A stretch of DNA of 21,489 nucleotides from DAIRET01 sp036795455 (GTDB taxonomy: Bacteria; Bacteroidota; Ignavibacteria; Ignavibacteriales; Ignavibacteriaceae), in assembly GCA_036795455.1 (NCBI GenBank), contig DAIRET010000029.1, forward strand, positions 1-21,489, written 5' to 3'. Numbering within the stretch: the first letter of the stretch is position 1; every line of letters begins with the position of its first letter. Shown piece by piece: positions 7,012 to 13,568 of this stretch. The position numbers and the translations under genes are program-made. The notes below the pieces were generated by a model that was given only the letters and a program-made list of their open reading frames with translations, did no database searches and was not told the origin of the DNA.

Positions 7012-8463
7012 CTATTTTTTTGAATAAGCATGCTTAATTGAAGAATAAGAAACGTAAGAAAACCCGATAAAGAATAATAACTGAAACGGGATTGCTGCCA
7101 GTTCAAGAAAATAAATTGACGAACAAATTCCGATAAAACAGTAAATCGCTAATAGTAACTCCACGAATACTGCCGGTTCAAGTTTTTTATTTACATATTT
7201 CTTCCCGACCCAACTGTCTTTCTCTGTTTCCAGTTTGAACTTGGGAGTTCTAACAAACTCACTTTTTCTATTTAAAAGTCCTTCAAACACTGCACGGGAA
7301 TTATTAACCGCAAAGCCCATGCTGCCCGCCATAAATAGAGGAAAAAGAACAATCTTCTTTCTCCAATCCGTTCTGATATCCTTCTGCGAATAAAGATAAA
7401 ACAAAAACGAACTTATGAAAGCAAGTACAAACATCGAAAGAATTGCAAAGTAAGCTTCGTGAGCACCCGAATTTTTAACAAAGATTAATGGTACATTTAA
7501 TATTGCAGCTAATAGTATAAACGGGAATGCAAAATTATTCGTTAAATGAAAAGTAGACTGCAGTTTAACTCTTAATGGGATACCTGATTTCCAAACTAAC
7601 GGTAAAATTTTCTTTGATGTTTCAATTGCACCTTTAGTCCACCTGAATTGCTGGGCTTTCAACGCATTTATTTCCGATGGTAATTCTGCGGGAGAAATAA
7701 AATCCTTTAGAAATACGAACCGCCAACCGTTTAACTGTGCTCTATAACTAAGGTCAAGGTCTTCTGTTAAAGTATCGGAATGCCAATTACCGGCATCTTC
7801 TATACAGCTTTTTCTCCATACTCCGCCTGTACCGTTAAAGTTGATAAAGAAGCCCGCTTTGTTTCTTACATTCTGTTCAATTACAAAATGCCCGTCCAAT
7901 GCAAGCGCTTGTGCTTTAGTAAGAATTGAATACTCACCGTTAAGATGCTCCCATCGTGTTTGTACCATTCCTATTTTTTCATCTGTAAAGTATGAAAGAG
8001 TATTTATCAAAAAATCTTTTTGAGGTACGAAATCGGCATCAAAAATTGCAACGAATTCCCCTTTTGCAATTTTCAATCCTTCCTTTAAAGCGCCTGCTTT
8101 AAAACCTTCCCGGTTTGTCCTATGAATATGCGTAATATCGAACCCAAGTTTTTGTTTTTCAGCAACTTTATTCGCGACAATAGCAACTGTCTCATCAGTT
8201 GAATCATCAAGTACCTGAATTTCGAGCTTATCCTTTGGATACTCTATTTCACAAACTGTATCAATTAATCTTTCAACAACATATTGTTCGTTGTACAAAG
8301 GAAGTTGAATTGTAACAACTTCATTAGGAACGAAATCCTTTTTCGGTGAATGTTTAACATTCCGGTATTTATTATAATAGTAAATCATAATAAAACCATG
8401 GCTTCCGAATACAAACAAAATGAATAAAGAAACAAAATACGAGATAAGAACTATCTCATCCAT
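7012..8463 (-). CDS. processive family 2 glycosyltransferase (cellulose/mannan synthase-like), membrane-bound
   Basis: A 483-residue inner-membrane glycosyltransferase. One N-terminal membrane segment (about 5-30) precedes a GT2 catalytic domain (about 48-280), and four or more hydrophobic segments follow (about 305-330, 335-360, 373-390, 430-475). The processive-synthase signature is complete: VLDDS at 84-88, FDADF with D142/D144, TEDLDLSYR with the catalytic-base region at 233-241, and QQFRW at 271-275. These enzymes polymerise nucleotide-activated sugars and often extrude the product. Overall it resembles CslA-type beta-mannan synthases and bacterial cellulose-synthase-like proteins; the donor sugar cannot be read from sequence. 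No PilZ domain is evident. AGGAG is 7 nt before the ATG. It lies 18 nt after lptE and 8 nt before the TPR gene, suggesting a role in cell-surface glycan synthesis. Confidence 0.9.
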   Translation of the reverse strand: MDEIVLISYFVSLFILFVFGSHGFIMIYYYNKYRNVKHSPKKDFVPNEVVTIQLPLYNEQYVVERLIDTVCEIEYPKDKLEIQVLDDSTDETVAIVANKVAEKQKLGFDITHIHRTNREGFKAGALKEGLKIAKGEFVAIFDADFVPQKDFLINTLSYFTDEKIGMVQTRWEHLNGEYSILTKAQALALDGHFVIEQNVRNKAGFFINFNGTGGVWRKSCIEDAGNWHSDTLTEDLDLSYRAQLNGWRFVFLKDFISPAELPSEINALKAQQFRWTKGAIETSKKILPLVWKSGIPLRVKLQSTFHLTNNFAFPFILLAAILNVPLIFVKNSGAHEAYFAILSMFVLAFISSFLFYLYSQKDIRTDWRKKIVLFPLFMAGSMGFAVNNSRAVFEGLLNRKSEFVRTPKFKLETEKDSWVGKKYVNKKLEPAVFVELLLAIYCFIGICSSIYFLELAAIPFQLLFFIGFSYVSYSSIKHAYSKK

Positions 8464-8481
8464 CTTAAACTCCTAAAAAAA

Positions 8482-9042
8482 TTACCAACCCGACACTGTG
8501 TCGAGTAAAATATTATCTGTTATTTTATCAATAGCAATTGTTAATCCCTGATACCGTCCATCAAGTCCGCCATCGGCAGCATAGTCGCCGTAATCGCTGA
8601 ACTGTTTGTCATAGACTGTTTTTTTTTCCACAAGGTCTTTATAAATAACCTGAACATTGACTGTTAAACGTCTCGTTTCAACATTTTCGCCCACAGTAAC
8701 AACAGCCGGAACATCATTTATTGAAGTAATAATACATTCAAGAATTGCATCCGCATTAGAGCGATCAATTACCTGAAAACTGTTGTCATCAATAAATTTC
8801 TGTGTCAATTTTTGAGTGAACAGCTCACGCAATTCACCTTCACCTGTTCCGCTCCTGTCATCTGCAAAAGGAATTGCAATAGTTTTAAGGTGCGGCGGAA
8901 CCGATGCCCCGGTAAATGAATAAGGACACCCCGAACAACCCGCAAAATTAACTAAATTTAATACTGCAAACAAGGTGGTTATAACAGTTAAAACCGTAAG
9001 TCGAATCTCCGAATTCCTTATTATTTTCTTTTGTTTTCTCAT
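8482..9042 (-). CDS. lptE: LptE-family outer-membrane LPS-assembly lipoprotein
   Basis: A lipoprotein of 186 residues from ATG 9042. A basic N-terminus and hydrophobic segment end in NFAGC, whose Cys is the likely lipid anchor. The mature part begins YSFTGASVPPHLKTIAIPFADD and continues with LFTQKLTQKFIDDNSFQVIDRSNADAILE, the pattern of Bacteroidota LptE-like proteins. LptE plugs the LptD barrel in the final step of LPS delivery to the outer leaflet. An in-frame TTG at 9060 would add six residues; neither start has a convincing ribosome binding site, and I prefer the ATG. It follows the sigma-54 activator by 75 nt and precedes the glycosyltransferase by 18 nt. LptB is encoded elsewhere in the window, so the Lpt machinery is split over at least two loci. 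Confidence 0.82.
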   Translation of the reverse strand: MRKQKKIIRNSEIRLTVLTVITTLFAVLNLVNFAGCSGCPYSFTGASVPPHLKTIAIPFADDRSGTGEGELRELFTQKLTQKFIDDNSFQVIDRSNADAILECIITSINDVPAVVTVGENVETRRLTVNVQVIYKDLVEKKTVYDKQFSDYGDYAADGGLDGRYQGLTIAIDKITDNILLDTVSGW

Positions 9043-9117
9043 ATACTTAAAATATTTCAAGATACTCGCTTAACCAATAAACTAATTTAGATAATCCTAT
9101 AAATTGCAAATTCTATA

Positions 9118-10221
9118 CTACTCATAAATGTCATATTCTTTAATTTTTCGATACAGAGTGCGCTCGCTGATTCTTAATATTGCCGCAGCTCTTTTTTTAT
9201 TCCATCTCGTTTGCTTTAAAGCGTTCAAGATAGTTCTTTTTTCAGCTTCATGTACAGATATTGTCTCATTCTTCTCTACAACATTATCGGATTTTTTTCT
9301 ATCCTGTTCGATTATCAAATCCTTAATTTCAAGAATATCTCTTTTCAACTCAAACAATGCACGGTAGATAAACTCTCTATCGACTTCCTCCGGGGTTCGG
9401 CGAAGTAAGACCGGGATTCCTTGTTTAAAATCTTTCACCTCGTCAATTTTTAATAAAGAGATAAAATTTTCTTTGGAAATTGTCCCATTTTTAGATAATG
9501 CGGCAGCAGTCTCTATAGTATTTTTTAGTTCGCGTACGTTCCCGGGCCAATTATATGAAATTAAAACATCCATTGCTTCCGATGTAATCTTAAAAGGGGG
9601 AAGGTTATTTTCATCAGTAAAGGATTTGATGAAAAGCTCTACCATTTCCGGGATATCTATTCTTCTTTTTCTAAGCGGAGGAATATTTAGTGTTACAGCT
9701 TTTAGTCGAAAATAGAGATCCTCCCTAAATCGTTTTGAGTCGACTTCTGCTTGCAGGTCCCGGTTTGTCGCAGCAATAAAACGAACGTCAACTTTTGTAA
9801 TTGTTTCCGCCCCGATTCTCATAAATTCTTTTGTCTCTATAGCACGCAATAGTTTTACCTGCGTTGTAATCGGCATTTCGGCAATTTCATCCAGGAATAA
9901 AGTCCCGTTATCAGCAAGTTCAAAGTAACCTTTTCTTGTTTCAATTGCCCCGGTGAAAGAGCCTTTTTTATGCCCGAACAACTCGCTTTCAAGAATCCCT
10001 TCAGGAATAGCTCCGCAGTTTACACTTACCATAGGATATTCAGCGCGCTTACTAAACCCGTGAATTGCGCGGGCAAATACTTCCTTCCCTACTCCGCTTT
10101 CACCGTAGATAAGAACTGAAATATCCGATTGAGCAACCTGCATTGTAATATCAATCAGGTCTCTAATTTCTTTAGACCTGCCGATAATTCCGTGTTTTTG
10201 TTGAAACTGTTCTATTGTCAT
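9118..10221 (-). CDS. sigma-54-dependent activator lacking an N-terminal sensor domain
   Basis: A 367-residue transcription activator (from ATG 10221). The AAA+ sigma-54 interaction domain starts almost at once (HGIIGRSKEIRDL at about 10). It has Walker A GESGVGKE at 40-47, the sigma-54 contact loop as GSFTGA at 87-92, Walker B GTLFLDE at 106-112, and RFREDLYFRL at about 164-173. A charged linker (about 260-315) leads to a Fis-type helix-turn-helix ending NKKRAAAILRISERTLYRKI. There is no receiver, GAF or PAS domain, so activity must be set by expression level or a partner protein. A TTG at 10251 would add only ten residues and no domain. It lies between the MBL-fold gene and lptE, an arrangement like the miaB-activator-lptE order I recall from other Bacteroidota. 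I found no convincing -24/-12 promoter in the intergenic regions. Confidence 0.92.
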   Translation of the reverse strand: MTIEQFQQKHGIIGRSKEIRDLIDITMQVAQSDISVLIYGESGVGKEVFARAIHGFSKRAEYPMVSVNCGAIPEGILESELFGHKKGSFTGAIETRKGYFELADNGTLFLDEIAEMPITTQVKLLRAIETKEFMRIGAETITKVDVRFIAATNRDLQAEVDSKRFREDLYFRLKAVTLNIPPLRKRRIDIPEMVELFIKSFTDENNLPPFKITSEAMDVLISYNWPGNVRELKNTIETAAALSKNGTISKENFISLLKIDEVKDFKQGIPVLLRRTPEEVDREFIYRALFELKRDILEIKDLIIEQDRKKSDNVVEKNETISVHEAEKRTILNALKQTRWNKKRAAAILRISERTLYRKIKEYDIYE

Positions 10222-10253
10222 ATTTATTAAATATTTAGAATCACCATGCAAAA

Positions 10254-11036
10254 TTAATAACTTTTTACTTCTAAATTCATCCCATCTTCAGTGATCACCA
10301 TTTTCTGTTTCATATCGTTCCCAAGATTATTATAGAAATCAATAATGATTTTTTCCTTTTCGGAGGGGATATGAATCAAACACAACTTTTCCACCGGATA
10401 GAGTAGTAATAATTCTTCAAATAGTTCTTTAATCGGAATGTGAGTAACTTCAGCTAATACGTGCGTAACCGGATGATTTTCAAACAATGTTAGGTCTTCT
10501 TTTCTTCCAATATCGCCGGTATAAAATAATTTTATTCCATCGCTACAGAAAAGAAAAGACGAGGAAGAAAACTTAATTTCAGTTTTTTCTTTATACTCAA
10601 AATACTTGTCCAGATGTTTATTTTCCTTTGCAAGTACGTCAATTTTTCCATCAATTGAAAACTCCCTGTCATATTCGTATTCAATCATTTCAAGTTTAAA
10701 ACCGAGCCGCTCTGTAAAAATATATGAATGTAATAAACTGATTTCAAGGAAAGGTTTAATGGATGAATGGATAAAAACTTTCAAAGGAAGTTTTCTATTC
10801 GTAAGTTTCATCTGAGCTATTAAGCCTGCAAATCCCCCGGCATGGTCTTGATGCAAATGCGATATAACAATGCCATTGATACTATTGATATCGATACCTC
10901 TATTCATCATTTCAGACGCAATACCATCCCCGGTTTCAACAAGAATTTTGTAACCTTTAGTTTCAATAATAAACGAAGTAAAGAAACGGTTACGGGTAAA
11001 TTTCCCGGAACCAGTACCAATAAAGTGAATTTTCAA
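10254..11036 (-). CDS. metallo-beta-lactamase-fold hydrolase (RNase Z-like)
   Basis: A 260-residue soluble metallohydrolase. The opening MKIHFIGTGSG is the classic first strand of RNase Z-like MBL proteins. Zinc ligands are visible: H60, H62, D64 and H65 in SHLHQDHAGG, a possible H141, D175 in FYTGDIG, and H222 in LCLIHIPS. It could act on RNA, a cyclic nucleotide or another phosphodiester. It lacks an obvious RNase Z exosite arm, so I do not call it RNase Z. The start is a TTG at 11036: the N-terminal motif is conserved right from this codon and no ATG precedes it after the upstream stop. It follows the SPOR-protein gene by 7 nt, so both belong to one operon. Confidence 0.85.
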   Translation of the reverse strand: MKIHFIGTGSGKFTRNRFFTSFIIETKGYKILVETGDGIASEMMNRGIDINSINGIVISHLHQDHAGGFAGLIAQMKLTNRKLPLKVFIHSSIKPFLEISLLHSYIFTERLGFKLEMIEYEYDREFSIDGKIDVLAKENKHLDKYFEYKEKTEIKFSSSSFLFCSDGIKLFYTGDIGRKEDLTLFENHPVTHVLAEVTHIPIKELFEELLLLYPVEKLCLIHIPSEKEKIIIDFYNNLGNDMKQKMVITEDGMNLEVKSY

Positions 11037-11043
11037 TTTCTTA

Positions 11044-11787
11044 TTATTTTGTTATCGGAATTATTTTGCTGTCTAATCGAAACTCGATATTTATTTTATC
11101 AGCTTCTTTTGAAGCTGAATCTCTATCGACAAATTTACCGGCAAGTACCACATAAAATAAAGTACCGCCCACTGTCTTTTCTTTTATTTCAACATGTAAA
11201 CCGGAATCCTCAAGGTCGGTTTTTAATGAATTCGCATTTGAAAAATTTGTAAAAGCACCTGCTTGAACAGTAAATTTATAATCAACACCGGTTAAATTCT
11301 GTTCTCTTAAATTTTCCACAGTCTTTTGAGCGGGAATTGAAACTTGAGAATCTTCAACAGAAGGGATATCCCTTTCCGCTGCTTTTAAGTAAGGCGAATT
11401 CGGGTATTCTTTCTGAAGTTTAAACAGGTATTCTTGTGCTTTTCTATAAGAGCCGGTTGCATAGTAGAAAGAATAAGCTCTGAACAAAGCAGCATCTGCA
11501 TACCTGCTTTGCGGATATTTTTGAAAAATAGTGATATACTTGGTTACAGCCTGTTCCGCGTTCTCAGTAGTTAAAGCATCAACAAATTGCACTGAGGGGT
11601 CGGAAGGAAATTCAATCAATAAAGATTTAACTTCGTTACGTACATCATTAATGCCGCCGCTTTCTATTTTTTTCAGTAGATGAACTACATCATATTCCTG
11701 CGCTTGAATTGTTAGGTAACAAGTAAAGAAGAAGAATATGGATAAATAAATAAATCGAGAACCGGATATTTTAATTTTTCTTTCCAT
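11044..11787 (-). CDS. exported TPR-like/SPOR-domain envelope protein
   Basis: A 247-residue periplasmic protein. A signal peptide (1-30, cleavage after IQAQ) is followed by helical repeats at about 34-140 of the outer-membrane-lipoprotein/YbgF type (YITIFQKYPQSRYADAALF, YLFKLQKEYPNSPYLKAAE). A SPOR domain at about 169-245 starts KFTVQAGAFTNFSNA. SPOR domains bind denuded peptidoglycan, typically at division sites. The longer frame from 11871 would overlap miaB by 80 nt and put a second hydrophobic stretch in front of the signal peptide. ATG 11787 leaves 4 nt after the miaB stop and a normal signal peptide, so I chose it. A role in cell-wall or envelope maintenance is inferred. Confidence 0.85.
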   Translation of the reverse strand: MERKIKISGSRFIYLSIFFFFTCYLTIQAQEYDVVHLLKKIESGGINDVRNEVKSLLIEFPSDPSVQFVDALTTENAEQAVTKYITIFQKYPQSRYADAALFRAYSFYYATGSYRKAQEYLFKLQKEYPNSPYLKAAERDIPSVEDSQVSIPAQKTVENLREQNLTGVDYKFTVQAGAFTNFSNANSLKTDLEDSGLHVEIKEKTVGGTLFYVVLAGKFVDRDSASKEADKINIEFRLDSKIIPITK

Positions 11788-11791
11788 AGTA

Positions 11792-13141
11792 TTATGAAGC
11801 CAATACTGAAACACAATTATTACTATTAACAATTCCGAGAAAATCACCGAACAGCGTTGCAGAAGTTGCACGGTGAATTTTAGTTTTCACATAATCACCG
11901 TTTTTAATTTCATCATCAAAGGGGAAGATAACAACTTTGTTACTGTCGGTTCTACCGGAAAGGAAGTCTTTTGACTTTTTACTGAATCCTTCAACCAATA
12001 CCACCTGTTCCGTTCCGATAAGCGACTGATTAATTTCGTGGGAAATACTTTGTTGGAGTTCGATTATCTCTTGCAACCGTTTTGATTTTATCTCTTCAGA
12101 TACATCATCTGCCATTTTGAATGCTTTTGTTCCTTCTCTCGGCGAGTATTTGAACATAAATGCACCGTCATATTTTACTCTATTTAATATGTCGAGAGTT
12201 GCCAGATGGTCTTCAAACGTTTCCGTCGGGAAACCCGAAATAATATCAGTTGAAAAACTTACCTGAGGCATTAGCTCTCTTGCTTTTTCAATAATAGATA
12301 AATAATGCTCAATAGTATAAGTTCTGTTCATTAATTGCAGTATCCTGTTTGATCCTGATTGAACCGGAAGATGTATATATTTGCAAATATTCGGGTGGGA
12401 TGCAATTGTATTCAGCAGCTTTTCAGATAAATCCTGCGGATGCGAGGTTGTAAATCTTATCCTTATATTTTCATCTACTTTTGCCACCGAGGATAATAAA
12501 TCTGCAAAATCATATTTATCATCAACATATGAATTCACGTTTTGTCCCAACAATGTAATTTCACGAAAACCTTTAGCCGATAATTCTTTTACTTCATCCA
12601 CAATAGAATGAAGGGTTCTGCTTCTTTCTCGTCCCCTTGTATAAGGAACAACGCAAAATGAACAAAACTTATCGCAGCCTCTCATAACCGAAATCCATGC
12701 TTGAAGTCCGTCTTCCCTAAAAGGTTGAATATCTTCATATGTTTCGGTTCTTGAAAGTTTTACACCAATTCCTTTATCCCCGTTGAAAGCAGAATCAATA
12801 AATTCGGGCAACCTTCTGTATTCATCGGGACCGACAACCATGTCAACTATTTTCTTCTCTTCGATTAATTCTTTTTTTAATCTTTCAGCCATACAGCCGA
12901 GAATTCCCAGAACAAGATTCGGTCTTTCTGTTTTAATTTTTTTCAGATTATCAAGGCGGGCAAAAATTCTTTGTTCGGCATTATCGCGAACACTGCAAGT
13001 ATTTATCAAAATTATGTCTGAATTATGAACATCATCGCTGTTTTCATACCCAAAATTTTTAAGAATTCCGAGTACTATTTCAGTATCGGCAACATTCATC
13101 TGGCAGCCGTATGTTTCAATATAAACTTTGTTGTTGTCCAT
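11792..13141 (-). CDS. miaB: tRNA-2-methylthio-N6-dimethylallyladenosine synthase MiaB
   Basis: A 449-residue radical-SAM methylthiotransferase that converts i6A37 to ms2i6A37 in tRNAs reading UNN codons. The UPF0004 N-terminal domain supplies cluster ligands C13 (YGCQMN), C49 (NTCSVRDNAEQR) and C83 (GCMAER). The radical-SAM triad is C156, C160 and C163 in GCDKFCSFCVVPYTRG. HLPVQSGSN and the FPTET region are present, and a TRAM domain closes the protein (about 375-440). Length and all six cysteines fit MiaB rather than MtaB or RimO. It is the first large gene of the long minus-strand run; the small membrane protein gene lies 96 nt upstream. Confidence 0.96.
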   Translation of the reverse strand: MDNNKVYIETYGCQMNVADTEIVLGILKNFGYENSDDVHNSDIILINTCSVRDNAEQRIFARLDNLKKIKTERPNLVLGILGCMAERLKKELIEEKKIVDMVVGPDEYRRLPEFIDSAFNGDKGIGVKLSRTETYEDIQPFREDGLQAWISVMRGCDKFCSFCVVPYTRGRERSRTLHSIVDEVKELSAKGFREITLLGQNVNSYVDDKYDFADLLSSVAKVDENIRIRFTTSHPQDLSEKLLNTIASHPNICKYIHLPVQSGSNRILQLMNRTYTIEHYLSIIEKARELMPQVSFSTDIISGFPTETFEDHLATLDILNRVKYDGAFMFKYSPREGTKAFKMADDVSEEIKSKRLQEIIELQQSISHEINQSLIGTEQVVLVEGFSKKSKDFLSGRTDSNKVVIFPFDDEIKNGDYVKTKIHRATSATLFGDFLGIVNSNNCVSVLAS

Positions 13142-13237
13142 AATTTATCCAAAATTTAAAATAAATATACCTTCCCGGTTGGTTTTGAGCAAAATAAAAC
13201 TGAGTTGAGATGACTGAAAAGATTATTAGTTCTATAA

Positions 13238-13393
13238 TTACATTGTAGCTAAAAAGTACAGAATAAGATTCAGTACAACAAAGGCAACTACACCTAAAAT
13301 AGAATAGGCAATTCTCTGTTTTTTTATTCTTTCCTGGTAGATTTCACCGCCGAGCTGCGGTTTTTCTTTATTTGAGTTTACAAATCCAAACAT
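13238..13393 (-). CDS. small single-pass membrane protein, unknown function
   Basis: A 51-residue protein from ATG 13393. It has a polar N-terminal half (FVNSNKEKPQLGGEIYQERIKKQR) followed by one hydrophobic helix (about 29-49, ending YFLATM). The clean split into a polar head and a tail-anchor-like helix, plus the placement between a promoter candidate and miaB, supports a real gene. A TTG at 13432 would add 13 residues (YIVPSFLKKLLN...); the ATG is preferred but neither has a good ribosome binding site. I do not recognise a family. It is not SecE: the conserved SecE motif is absent. Confidence 0.5.
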   Translation of the reverse strand: MFGFVNSNKEKPQLGGEIYQERIKKQRIAYSILGVVAFVVLNLILYFLATM

Positions 13394-13493
13394 ATTTAAT
13401 AATTTTTTCAAAAACGATGGTACAATATACAAAATCTATTCTTATTGATTGCAGTATAAGGTTAAACAACAAGAATTCCTAAAAAATTCATCA

Positions 13494-13524
13494 CAAATCT
13501 ATGTTAGTGTAATTTGAATCACAA
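13494..13524 (-). promoter_or_regulatory. candidate Bacteroidota-type promoter (-33/-7)
   Basis: On the minus strand, TTG (13524-13522) is followed after 20 nt by TAGATTTG (13501-13494). The established primary-sigma promoter of Bacteroidota is TTG, about 19 nt, TAnnTTTG, so the -7 element matches fully and the spacer is one longer than usual. Transcription would start near 13487, about 95 nt before the small membrane protein ATG, and could continue into miaB and the envelope operon. It is the only full -7 match with a -33 that I found in an intergenic region here. Confidence 0.38.
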
Positions 13525-13568
13525 TCACTTCTCTAGCAATAAATGCATCCTCCCAGAGAAGATTGATA

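Noticed and set aside
10842..11252. 136-codon plus-strand frame spanning the MBL and SPOR genes
   Set aside because: It crosses two well-supported minus-strand genes and shows no recognisable motif.
11788..11871. N-terminal extension of the SPOR protein to a start at 11871, overlapping miaB
   Set aside because: It would put a second hydrophobic stretch before a normal signal peptide and overlap miaB by 80 nt, whereas ATG 11787 follows the miaB stop by 4 nt.
13528..13561. Inverted repeat CTTCTCT/AGAGAAG downstream of the amylase
   Set aside because: Seven pairs with a 20-nt loop and no following T-run; too weak to call a terminator.
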